Of a stretch of 23,325 bases of DNA, positions 1 through 6,993 are shown in pieces. The number at the start of each line of letters is the position of its first letter. Position 1 is the stretch's first letter. This DNA is from Firmicutes bacterium UBA6418. Lineage in GTDB: Bacteria > Bacillota > Clostridia > Peptostreptococcales > Anaerovoracaceae. Below the pieces are notes generated by a model. The model worked only from the letters and a program-made list of their open reading frames with translations, did no database searches and was not told the DNA's origin. The stretch is from assembly GCA_002439735.1 (NCBI GenBank), contig DJPG01000038.1:1-23325 (forward strand), in the 5' to 3' direction. A program made the translations under genes and the position numbers.

Positions 1-755
1 TCACCTTTGGCAAAACCGGACTCCATACCTTTGACAAAACCCAGTTCTTCACCTTTTTTCATTGCTCTGTCCCATCTGATTCTCATTTCTTCATCCAATG
101 TCATAATTCGGTCAATCTCCTCGTCCTCATTGGCTTCCGCAACACGCTTGCCAAGGTATTGCACAAATTCATCTCTTTCGTCTACTTTTCCTGTGTTGAC
201 AAAGTCGTAGAAAGCCTCAAATTCCTCCGGTGTTTTCCCCGGTGAACATTTTGTATTCAAGATAATTGTACTCGACCCATCCCCTAATTGCAACTGTAAA
301 TTCTTATCAAACATCTCAAATTTATAAATTGGTTCACCCCTTTTAAACGGGTCAAAACAGCAGACAAATATGACATATCCGGTTTTGAGCTTATCATAGG
401 ATTCGCCTTTTTTCAACGAATTTCTTGCGATGGCCATATGATAATAACGACTGCGCTTCGGGATTTCTTCTTCCTCTTCCATCTGCATCTCAATATCATA
501 GACGGTTTGATCTCCTTCAAAAAGCACATCCAGCCGTACGGATTTTGAATCAATGCCGGTTATGATCGTTTTTTCAACCTCAACCGCGATTTCTTTTATC
601 GTCGCGGTATACTCATCGCTTCCTGATTTCTCTGGGAAAGTCAGTTTTTTTACTTTCCGCTCAGGAAAAATCATTTCAATGAATTTCTTACAAGCTACGG
701 GATCGCGCATGATGATCGCAAACATGAGCTTGTTTGCAAAGATGTATTTACCCAT
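1..755 (-). CDS. Rpn family PD-(D/E)XK nuclease / putative transposase (partial, 3' end off window)
   Basis: The frame is open from an ATG at 755 to the window edge (251 codons seen), so the C-terminus is missing. An AGGAGG ribosome binding site lies at 763-768, 7 bases before the start. The protein begins MGKYIFANKLMFAIIMRD and carries the pattern RLDVLFEGD ... YDIEMQ at about residues 73-93. That Asp plus Glu-x-Gln arrangement is the active-site signature of the PDDEXK_2/Rpn (recombination-promoting nuclease) family. The last visible residues are charged with repeated KG(E/M) units, as is usual for the tail of these proteins. Family members are RecA-independent DNA endonucleases or domesticated transposase-like proteins, often in multiple copies per genome. 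The gene is visibly AT-richer than its neighbours, which suggests acquisition by transfer. Its family assignment is firm; its role in this cell is not known. Confidence 0.85.
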   Translation of the reverse strand, partial: MGKYIFANKLMFAIIMRDPVACKKFIEMIFPERKVKKLTFPEKSGSDEYTATIKEIAVEVEKTIITGIDSKSVRLDVLFEGDQTVYDIEMQMEEEEEIPKRSRYYHMAIARNSLKKGESYDKLKTGYVIFVCCFDPFKRGEPIYKFEMFDKNLQLQLGDGSSTIILNTKCSPGKTPEEFEAFYDFVNTGKVDERDEFVQYLGKRVAEANEDEEIDRIMTLDEEMRIRWDRAMKKGEELGFVKGMESGFAKG

Positions 756-805
756 TTGAAATCCTCCTAAAACTAAATAGGAGAACAGTACCATTCTCTG
801 GTATT

Positions 806-834
806 ATCTTACACCTAGTTTCACGCCAAGTCAA
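806..834 (-). promoter_or_regulatory. Promoter of the Rpn-family gene
   Basis: On the minus strand, TTGACT (834-829) and TAAGAT (811-806) are separated by exactly 17 bases, a good sigma-A type promoter. Transcription would start near 800, giving a leader of about 45 bases. That leader contains a small inverted repeat (GAGAA/TTCTC, 781-798). Confidence 0.6.
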
Positions 835-871
835 TACATATTTTTACATTCCAAGAAATTGTTTGCTTTTC

Positions 872-2554
872 TCAATCCTCATCCATCCCTTTTCCTAAGC
901 TTCTGAGGTGATCTCCGACATCATCTACATACGACGAGAATTCGCCGAGTACATCATAGGAAGTATAGAGCGACAAAATTCGCTCTTTCGGCGCGGATCC
1001 GAAGCTGAGGGTGCCGCTGCGGTCAATCGGCGGCAGCTCCCGATACGGTAGCTGAACACCCGGCGCGCAGCTGTAGATGTCTGAGATCGTGCCGTAGACG
1101 TAAAGCTCATCGTCCAGCCATGTGTACAGATAGCCTCTCTGATTCCGGCTGAACAGCGGATAGGAGTACCGCGCCTTGATATAGGACCGCGTCATCGTCG
1201 ATTCCCCGATCCAAGGTGTGACGATGGTCTCTTTTTCTACATCGGGTACGGCTTCCAGCGTTTTGCCACCTTTTTCGCAGAAGATGCGGCCACCGTATCC
1301 AGCGCCCCATTCACGATTTGCAAGCAGACTTGCGCCGTCTGCGATCCACGAATGCGGTTTCAGGATTCCCTCATCCAGATAGGCATACAGGAAAAAGGCT
1401 TTCGCTTCTGCCTCTTCGGTCAGCACATAGACCATGCTGCCCTGCATTTTTTTCGAGCACTCCCCGTTCTGTGCCTCGTCATAATCCGCGACGCGCACGT
1501 TGAGGATTTCCCGGTCTTTCAGATCTGCGAGATCCTCGTCCGCGATCTGCGTGAGCAGGTTCGCACGGAATCCCTTTGCTTCCAGATCCCGGCGCAGTGT
1601 CTGCATCCCCTCTGTGGCATCATGCACTTCCATCTCTTGCTGCACAGAGGTGCTACCGGACGTCCCAGCTTCGATCTGCTGCGCGTCGTTTGCAAGCCCA
1701 CTCTCCTGCCAGTCCACCGGCGTATAATGGAACACGATATTGCAGACGATCAAGCCGGCGATGAAGAAAACGGTCAACCCGACCCACAGGCGCTTTTCGG
1801 AGATGCGCACCGGCGCGGCCTCCATCGTGTAGCCGCCGTCTTGGATCACATCCGCGATCTTCAAAATGCTGCGGATCGTGAAGATGAAGAACACAAACAT
1901 TGCGATCGCAAGAACAGTCATATAGTCCTGACCGATACGGCTTTCGAGCAGCGCCAGCGCTATGGCCGCGATCTTCCAGAGTATGATCGGCAAGGTCGGA
2001 TTCCCCGCACGCTTTACGTCTCCGGCTGTGCCGCAGTTCACGCTCTGCATGCCCTTTCCCAGACAATACAGCATCACCAGCGTCAAGCCTGCACCGAGCC
2101 AATTTCTCCAGTTGCCAACTACCGGATACAGCGGCGACGCGCAGACAAAGATGAGTGTGCCGTGATATAGCAGCATGAGCATGGATAAGATCCATGCCGT
2201 GCGCATCCAGCGGTTCACGCGGCGCAGACCGCGCAGACCGCTGTAGATCAAAATCCAACCGGCCAGCGGCAGGATCCAACCGAGCCCCCAAAAGCTGACT
2301 GTAATGCTGCCCATCACCAGTCCTGCAACAACTCTGCCGATCAAATCCTTAAATGGCGTAATATCCGCTGCGTAGGCGCGGATACAGCCGGCGGCCGGCC
2401 ACTTGCCGTCCACGTCCTTTGCGAACTCCGCGGTGAGCAGTTCTTCCAGCATCGCATCATCAGGTAGATCTGCCGCCGTGCTTTTTAAGCTTTTCACATC
2501 CGCCGTTTTCTCCTTCACGTGCTGCTTTGCATGCTTTTTACTTTTGTTCCACAT
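872..2554 (-). CDS. Multi-pass membrane protein with large C-terminal domain, partner of sigma factor
   Basis: I do not recognise the family. The preferred start is the ATG at 2554, because an AAAGGGGG ribosome binding site sits 8 bases upstream; a TTG start at 2593 would lengthen it by 13 residues. The 560-residue product has a lysine-rich cytoplasmic N-terminus (1-30) and a short acidic helical stretch (31-50). About seven hydrophobic segments follow (roughly 72-87, 90-107, 119-138, 152-166, 188-204, 212-230, 256-277). A soluble domain of about 280 residues comes last and probably faces outside. The reading frame overlaps the end of the sigma-factor gene by 17 bases, so the two are translated together. 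Sigma genes are commonly followed by a membrane anti-sigma factor, and the N-terminal tail could play that role. This is inference: no ZAS, RsgI or DUF4179 motif was seen. No intrinsic terminator is visible after the stop. Confidence 0.8.
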   Translation of the reverse strand: MWNKSKKHAKQHVKEKTADVKSLKSTAADLPDDAMLEELLTAEFAKDVDGKWPAAGCIRAYAADITPFKDLIGRVVAGLVMGSITVSFWGLGWILPLAGWILIYSGLRGLRRVNRWMRTAWILSMLMLLYHGTLIFVCASPLYPVVGNWRNWLGAGLTLVMLYCLGKGMQSVNCGTAGDVKRAGNPTLPIILWKIAAIALALLESRIGQDYMTVLAIAMFVFFIFTIRSILKIADVIQDGGYTMEAAPVRISEKRLWVGLTVFFIAGLIVCNIVFHYTPVDWQESGLANDAQQIEAGTSGSTSVQQEMEVHDATEGMQTLRRDLEAKGFRANLLTQIADEDLADLKDREILNVRVADYDEAQNGECSKKMQGSMVYVLTEEAEAKAFFLYAYLDEGILKPHSWIADGASLLANREWGAGYGGRIFCEKGGKTLEAVPDVEKETIVTPWIGESTMTRSYIKARYSYPLFSRNQRGYLYTWLDDELYVYGTISDIYSCAPGVQLPYRELPPIDRSGTLSFGSAPKERILSLYTSYDVLGEFSSYVDDVGDHLRSLGKGMDED

Positions 2555-3110
2555 GCGCGCTACCCCCTTTCCGCTGCCGCTCGATGTCTGCAAGCAATTT
2601 TTTCTTAATTCGGTATAATTTCCCTTCTGCCGCGCGCAGACTCATCCCCATCTCAGCTGCGATCTGCGACATCGGCTGCATATAATAATATTTTCGGAGG
2701 ATCAGCTTTTTTTCACTGTCTTTCAGACCGCGCAGCGCTGCCGCAAGCTCCTGCATCATTTCCTTGCGCAAAAGCAGCTCTTCCGGTTCGTTTGCCGTCC
2801 GATCCTCTCCCGCATGCTTTTCCAATATCTCAGAGGCCTCTTCACTGCCGGCCAGGATCTGATTCCTGCGGCTTTTGACGAAATTCAAAGCCCCGTTGCG
2901 CGCAACCTTTGTCAGCCACACCGTCAGACTCCCCTTGCTTTCATTGTAATAGGCCGCATATTTTTGAATCACGATCTCGCTGACCGCGCTGAAACAGTCG
3001 TCGACCAGATTCTCATCTCCGACAATCGGTCGGATAATGTAGCAGATCAGCCCGCGGTTTTCCGCAAGCACACGCGCTGCGTCCCGCATCGGTTTCGTTT
3101 TTTCCTGCAT
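2538..3110 (-). CDS. RNA polymerase sigma factor, sigma-70 family (ECF-like)
   Basis: The 190-residue protein has the two-domain plan of a group 4 (ECF) sigma factor. Region 2 lies at about residues 18-84 (including DENLVDDCFSAV and SLTVWLTKVARN). Region 4, at about 117-175, is a helix-turn-helix with LKDSEKKLILRKYYYMQ and MSLRAAEGKLYRIKKKL. It would direct core RNA polymerase to a small regulon, often including its own operon. The ATG at 3110 is preceded by AGGAGGT at good spacing. The downstream membrane protein gene overlaps its 3' end, suggesting signalling from the envelope through that protein. The inducing signal is unknown. The broad family call is strong; a specific subfamily cannot be named from sequence reading alone. 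Confidence 0.88.
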   Translation of the reverse strand: MQEKTKPMRDAARVLAENRGLICYIIRPIVGDENLVDDCFSAVSEIVIQKYAAYYNESKGSLTVWLTKVARNGALNFVKSRRNQILAGSEEASEILEKHAGEDRTANEPEELLLRKEMMQELAAALRGLKDSEKKLILRKYYYMQPMSQIAAEMGMSLRAAEGKLYRIKKKLLADIERQRKGGSAHVEQK

Positions 3111-3253
3111 CCGCTGACCTCCTTTCTCAGCCCTTTACTCTATAATACAGCCCTGACCGGCAAAACCCACGAAAAAATACGAAAAAACTATTCTATAAAA
3201 AAGGTATTTTATACTGCACTTGCTGGCGAATCTTTGTCGAGGTGAAGCAAGAT

Positions 3254-3431
3254 ATGAAAAAAAGCGATCGTTCTGCTGCCGTTCGCCGACTATGCAGTGA
3301 TCGCATCCTATGTCACAGAAGCGCCGCTGACCAGCATCCTGTTTCTGATGCTGGTGGGACTTGCACTGGTTATTTTGGCACTCGTGCTGCTCTGCCTGAC
3401 TCCAGCATCTCAAGGATCAGGATCGCAATAA
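3254..3431 (+). pseudogene. Small membrane-protein ORF with +1 frame disruption at an A7 tract
   Basis: An ATG at 3254 with a GAGGTG ribosome binding site (about 3239-3244) is followed by seven A residues (3257-3263). With seven As the ATG reads into an unlikely serine/arginine-rich frame. With six As it would continue as MKKAIVLLPFADYAV and on to the TAA at 3429-3431, a 58-residue protein with a strongly hydrophobic helix (about residues 24-48). The hydrophobic frame uses codons typical of the neighbours (CTG, GCC, ATC), so it looks like real coding sequence. It is either a pseudogene, a slippage-controlled gene, or a sequencing error in the homopolymer. The 3' end overlaps the 3' end of the convergent PAP2 gene by about 60 bases. 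No known family was recognised. Confidence 0.45.
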
Positions 3432-4035
3432 GCAGCACACCGCCCCCGATGCACCAGCCTGCCAGTACATCCGTCGGCCAATGCACGCCGACAAAGATAC
3501 GGCTCGGTCCGATGATAACAGCAAGGATCCCGCAAAACCAACTGAGTAAGGTCTTCACCTTCTTGTTTTGGCAGTGCTTCCGAATCAGATACAGAAGCAG
3601 ACCATAAAAAATGACCGACGTGACCGTGTGTCCGCTCGGAAAAGAGTAGCCACCCTGTGCGACCAGATGAAACGCGACATCCGGCCTCGCCCGCAGTACC
3701 AAATGCTTCATTGGCTTATAGATCGCCACGCCGGCAAGACATGCCAGCGACACCGGCAGTCCGTAGGTCTTTCGATTGGGCAGAAGCAAAAGAACCAAGC
3801 AGACCGCCACAATGAACACCGTGTCCGATAAATGCGTCAGCGCGCTGACGATCATGTTTTGCACCGGTCCGCGTAACGAAAAGAAAAAATTCTGTACGAT
3901 CAGATCCAGTGGCGTCGGCATGGTTTCATAAACCGTGCCCACCTGATAAGTGATCCATCCTGCCAGCGCGAACAGAATACAGGCAGCCAAAAGTATAAGA
4001 CCCATCTTTATTTTGCGTTTGTTCCAAGCGTCCAT
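3370..4035 (-). CDS. PAP2-family membrane phosphatase
   Basis: The 221-residue protein carries the full three-part phosphatidic acid phosphatase type 2 signature. Motif 1 is K110-x6-R117-P118, motif 2 is PSGH (133-136), and motif 3 is S178-R179-x5-H185-x3-D189. The two histidines are the expected catalytic residues. Hydrophobic segments at about 12-32, 72-86, 95-107, 138-150, 164-177 and 190-210 fit the six-helix PAP2 plan. Members hydrolyse lipid phosphates such as phosphatidate or undecaprenyl pyrophosphate on the outer face of the membrane. Which lipid is used here cannot be told; the facing plsC gene makes a phospholipid link plausible. The ATG at 4035 is preferred (GAGG 9 bases upstream); a GTG at 4050 has a poorly placed ribosome binding site. 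Confidence 0.9.
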   Translation of the reverse strand: MDAWNKRKIKMGLILLAACILFALAGWITYQVGTVYETMPTPLDLIVQNFFFSLRGPVQNMIVSALTHLSDTVFIVAVCLVLLLLPNRKTYGLPVSLACLAGVAIYKPMKHLVLRARPDVAFHLVAQGGYSFPSGHTVTSVIFYGLLLYLIRKHCQNKKVKTLLSWFCGILAVIIGPSRIFVGVHWPTDVLAGWCIGGGVLLIAILILEMLESGRAARVPK

Positions 4036-4071
4036 TGATTTTTCCCTCACTCTTTCCTGTTTTCTCCTTTC

Positions 4072-4100
4072 ATCTTACAGGAATCCCTCCGGATTTTCAA
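4072..4100 (-). promoter_or_regulatory. Promoter of the PAP2 gene
   Basis: Minus-strand TTGAAA (4100-4095) and TAAGAT (4077-4072) are spaced by 17 bases. Transcription would start about 30 bases before the ATG at 4035. The -10 hexamer is the same as that of the Rpn-gene promoter at 806-811. Confidence 0.55.
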
Positions 4101-4135
4101 GTTTCGATTGTAAAAATTCACTTTAAGGTGGAAAG

Positions 4136-4157
4136 TTACATGTAAAATGTGTATAAT
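4136..4157 (+). promoter_or_regulatory. Candidate plsC promoter (-10) with palindromic TTACATGTAA
   Basis: A perfect TATAAT lies at 4152-4157. No convincing -35 is present at 17 bases (the hexamer there is TGGAAA). The would-be spacer contains a perfect 10-base palindrome TTACATGTAA (4136-4145), which could be a regulator site. Transcription would start near 4164, about 48 bases before the TTG start. Confidence 0.35.
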
Positions 4158-4197
4158 GATTGCAGTGCTTTTGCGCAAGTCAGAATATCAGAATTAC

Positions 4198-4214
4198 GGA
4201 GGGAAAAAATTTTG
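4198..4214 (+). promoter_or_regulatory. Ribosome binding site that decides the TTG start of plsC
   Basis: GGAGG at 4198-4202 sits 9 bases before a TTG at 4212-4214. The alternative ATG far upstream (4149) overlaps the likely -10 element and has no ribosome binding site, so TTG is taken as the start. Confidence 0.65.
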
Positions 4215-4952
4215 AAACTGTTGGATAACATAGACGGACTTTTGATCATTGCCGGCGGTATGGCGAAACTCGGGGAAAATCGCAGAGCCATCGAAAAGGC
4301 CAGAGCAGAGGGTGATGTAAAAACCGAACAGCAGGAGATCCTGAAGGCCTGCCAAATTTGGTCAAACCATATTGTCGAGCGCATGCAGGTCGACATCCGC
4401 GTGCTGCAGGAGGAAAATCTGCCGCAGGAGGGACCGGTCGTTTTCATTTCCAACCACCAGTCCTATGCGGATATCCTGACCTTTCTCTATGTCGTCAAAA
4501 ACCATCAGGTCGCGTTCATCGCCAAGGACAATCTCCAAAAAATCCCGTTTTTCGGCAAGTGGATCGAACGCATCCGCGGTATTTTCATTCATCGCGGCGA
4601 TGCCAGAGCCTCGCTGGCAACGATCAATGCGGGCGTGGAATACCTGAAGCAGGGCTTCTCGCTGGTCATCTTCCCAGAGGGTACCCGAAGCCGCAGCTCT
4701 GAAATGGGAGAATTCAAGCACGGAAGCTTCAAACTTGCAACCAAAGCCAGAGTACCGATCGTACCGGTCACGTTGAACGGCGGCTATCATACCTTCGAGG
4801 AGCGCCACGCCGTCACCAAGGGGCAGCATATCGATATGCTGGTGCATCCACCGATCGAGACCAAGGATATGACCAGACAGGAGCTAGCGGCGCTGCCGGA
4901 GCAGGTCGAAGCTATCATCCGCACAGGACTGGAAACGCTTGTAAATCTCTAA
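4212..4952 (+). CDS. plsC: 1-acyl-sn-glycerol-3-phosphate acyltransferase (PlsC family)
   Basis: The 246-residue product shows the LPLAT/PlsC motifs in order. Motif I is NHQSYAD (81-87, the catalytic NHx4D), motif II IFIHRGD (124-130), motif III FPEGTRS (154-160), and motif IV VPIVPV (181-186). Such enzymes transfer an acyl group to the sn-2 position of lysophosphatidic acid to give phosphatidic acid at the inner face of the membrane. An N-terminal segment of about 65 residues precedes the core and lacks a clear membrane helix beyond a weak one at 10-20. The gene stands alone on the plus strand and ends in a strong hairpin terminator. The precise acyl acceptor is inferred from the family. Confidence 0.9.
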   Translation: MKLLDNIDGLLIIAGGMAKLGENRRAIEKARAEGDVKTEQQEILKACQIWSNHIVERMQVDIRVLQEENLPQEGPVVFISNHQSYADILTFLYVVKNHQVAFIAKDNLQKIPFFGKWIERIRGIFIHRGDARASLATINAGVEYLKQGFSLVIFPEGTRSRSSEMGEFKHGSFKLATKARVPIVPVTLNGGYHTFEERHAVTKGQHIDMLVHPPIETKDMTRQELAALPEQVEAIIRTGLETLVNL

Positions 4953-4960
4953 ACAAAAAA

Positions 4961-5013
4961 AAGGCAGCTGCACAGAATCCGCTTACTCGGATCGTCAGGC
5001 TGTCTTATTTTTT
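4961..5013. terminator. Bidirectional intrinsic terminator between plsC and the GNAT gene
   Basis: AAGGCAGC (4961-4968) pairs with GCTGTCTT (4999-5006), eight pairs including one G-U. An inner stem ATCCG/CGGAT brackets a CTTACT loop. On the plus strand it is followed by TTATTTTTT; on the minus strand it is followed by a run of eight T. It therefore serves both convergent units. Confidence 0.85.
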
Positions 5014-5020
5014 CTCACAT

Positions 5021-5563
5021 TTATTTTTTCGCTTCCCACTCTTCACGGAGCATGGAGTACATCAGGTTGTCGCGATCGCTACCGTCGTAGATGTGGTAGC
5101 CTTTGCGCTGCGTGCCCTCATACTGAAAACCGCATTTTTCGATCACACGCTGTGAGCGCTTGTTTTGCGGTCCGGTGCAGATGGCCAACACCACCAACGG
5201 TTCTTCGGTAAAAGCATAGTCGATCACGGCTTTCGCGGCCTCGGTCATGTAGCCTTTGCCCCAAAACGCCTTGCCGAGGGAATAGCCCATCTCTTTGCTG
5301 GCGACATCCTCTCTTCTGCGATCCGGCTCCAGACCGATGCTGCCGACGATGCGGCCGCTTTCTTTCTCACGGATCGCCCATACTTCGTTCGGCAGGAACA
5401 TTTCTTGAATGATCTGTGCCGACTCTTCTTTGCTTTCGTGCGGTTTCCAGCCTGCGTTCGGTCCGACATCCGGATCGCACGCATAGGCATACAGCCCTGC
5501 GATATCTTCTTCGGACAGTGTCCACGGCGTCAGCCGCAGTCTTTCGGTTTCGATCGTTTTCAT
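5021..5563 (-). CDS. GNAT family N-acetyltransferase (RimJ/RimL-like)
   Basis: The 180-residue protein starts MKTIETERLRLTPWTLSE, the typical opening of the Acetyltransf_3 (RimL-like) branch. It shows the acetyl-CoA site pattern around GYSLGKAFWGKGYMTEA (Q/R-x-x-G-x-G/A-like loop). Its C-terminal part, NKRSQRVIEKCGFQYEGTQRKGY, is the usual N-x-x-S-x-x-V-x-E-K-x-G-F motif. It moves an acetyl group from acetyl-CoA to an amine; related enzymes modify ribosomal proteins, antibiotics or polyamines. The substrate here is not identifiable. Its ATG at 5563 overlaps the stop of the symporter gene in an ATGA, so it is translationally coupled and is the last gene of the long minus-strand unit. Confidence 0.88.
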   Translation of the reverse strand: MKTIETERLRLTPWTLSEEDIAGLYAYACDPDVGPNAGWKPHESKEESAQIIQEMFLPNEVWAIREKESGRIVGSIGLEPDRRREDVASKEMGYSLGKAFWGKGYMTEAAKAVIDYAFTEEPLVVLAICTGPQNKRSQRVIEKCGFQYEGTQRKGYHIYDGSDRDNLMYSMLREEWEAKK

Positions 5564-6933
5564 GCAGATAATTCCTCTCTTTCCGGTTTTTGATATCCCA
5601 AAGCGCAGATCAAAAGACTGACGCCGACACCGACGACCAGCGGCTCCGCGCCAAAGGAAAACAGTTCCGTCAGAACCAGAGCCGCAGGCCCTGCAATCAT
5701 CGACGCAACTACTGCTTGACTGCGGAAACATTTCTTGAAGAACAGTGCCAGGCTCAGCGGCACAAAGATGACGGAGCCTCGCAGCCCCATGGACAAAAAG
5801 CCAAGATCGTTGATGATCGCGCCGGGCAGCATCACGGCGATCAGGCCGGTAACGCCGAGGACCGCAGCGATCGTCAGGCGCATCGCGATAATATGCGCGC
5901 CTCCGCTCATCAGTTCCTGCTTCATTCTCCCCAAGATGTCCCGTACGAAGATCGTCGATACGCCGAGCGCCAGTCCGCCGCCTCCGGTCACCACCGTGAT
6001 TAGCAGCGCGCCGACGCCGAGACCGCCGACGATGGGCGGCAGGTTCTGCAGTAAAAACAGCGGGAACGCTTCTGCCGGATTCGGTAGATGCTGCGCACGC
6101 ATGGCCAGACCGATAAGCACGCCGCCGAAGCCGACCGGAATGCACAAAATCCCGCTCAGCAGTGCTGCCTTTCTGGCAACATGATAGCTTTTCGCTGACC
6201 AGATCGCCTGCGCATAGGTCTGCGTAGACAGCACACCTAGGATCAGGGAAAGACAGTTACAGACCTCCTTGGTCGCGCCTCTGCCAAACAGATCGGACAG
6301 ATGAACCTCTGTAAGCGCGGTCGTCTGCCCTTTAATTCCCATCACGACCACAAGTCCGATGCAGAGGATCGAGGTCAGATATAAAAGCAGCAGTTTGACG
6401 ATGCCGCCCATACCGGCGCCAATCACGCCGCCGAATACCACATAGGCACACATCAGCAGCACCGAAATCAGGCAGCCGACCCACAGCGCGCAGCCGGTCA
6501 TCGCTGTAATCAGAGCCGATGAAGCGATGACGTTGGAAATGATGCTGATGATCATCCCTGCCGAGCAGAGGATGGAGCCAATGTATTCCGCGCCCGAACC
6601 GAACTCGTCACCGATGACCTCCATCAAGGTCGTATCATGGCTCTTGCGCAATGGAATGACATAACCGAAAAACAAGGCAACGCAGCCCAGTGCGGCACCC
6701 AGTGTAAACCAGATGGCGGATAAGCCGTATACATAGGCAAGCTGCGCGGTTCCGATGGTCGATTGTCCGCCGATCAGGGAGCCGAGCAAGGCGCCGCAGA
6801 CCAACAGAATTCCGCTGCGGCCGCCGCCCTTATCAAAATCTTCCGCGTTTTTTACTTTTCGAGACGAGTAAAGCTCTACCAGAACCAATGCGCCGATTGC
6901 GGCTGCGATGCCAATCAAATGTCCGATTTTCAT
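5560..6933 (-). CDS. Sodium:solute symporter (SSS) family transporter
   Basis: The 457-residue protein is almost wholly hydrophobic with about 12-13 membrane helices. It carries the family's early signature GGQSTIGTAQLAYVYGLSA (55-73), which lies at the sodium and substrate site in SSS proteins. A second glycine-rich segment, TGGGGLALGVSTIFVRDI, is in the expected place for the later core helices. Members use the sodium gradient to import sugars, amino acids, pantothenate or carboxylates. The substrate cannot be predicted by eye. The start ATG at 6933 has only a weak AAAGAGA ribosome binding site, with AGGAAG farther upstream. It lies 60 bases after the LTA synthase gene and overlaps the GNAT gene. 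Confidence 0.85.
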   Translation of the reverse strand: MKIGHLIGIAAAIGALVLVELYSSRKVKNAEDFDKGGGRSGILLVCGALLGSLIGGQSTIGTAQLAYVYGLSAIWFTLGAALGCVALFFGYVIPLRKSHDTTLMEVIGDEFGSGAEYIGSILCSAGMIISIISNVIASSALITAMTGCALWVGCLISVLLMCAYVVFGGVIGAGMGGIVKLLLLYLTSILCIGLVVVMGIKGQTTALTEVHLSDLFGRGATKEVCNCLSLILGVLSTQTYAQAIWSAKSYHVARKAALLSGILCIPVGFGGVLIGLAMRAQHLPNPAEAFPLFLLQNLPPIVGGLGVGALLITVVTGGGGLALGVSTIFVRDILGRMKQELMSGGAHIIAMRLTIAAVLGVTGLIAVMLPGAIINDLGFLSMGLRGSVIFVPLSLALFFKKCFRSQAVVASMIAGPAALVLTELFSFGAEPLVVGVGVSLLICALGYQKPEREELSA

Positions 6934-6993
6934 ATTCTCTTTCGTTCTTCCTGTTTTATATTTTACGCTTTGCGACGGTTTCCTGCGTCACAT

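Noticed and set aside
3135..3413. Minus-strand open frame in the gap between the sigma factor and PAP2 genes
   Set aside because: It has no family match, unnatural composition and poor codon use. The plus-strand hydrophobic frame explains the region better.
5563..6145. N-terminal extension of the GNAT frame over the symporter gene
   Set aside because: The arginine-rich translation is an antiframe of the SSS symporter. The GNAT domain starts cleanly at the ATG at 5563, which has a ribosome binding site and an ATGA junction.
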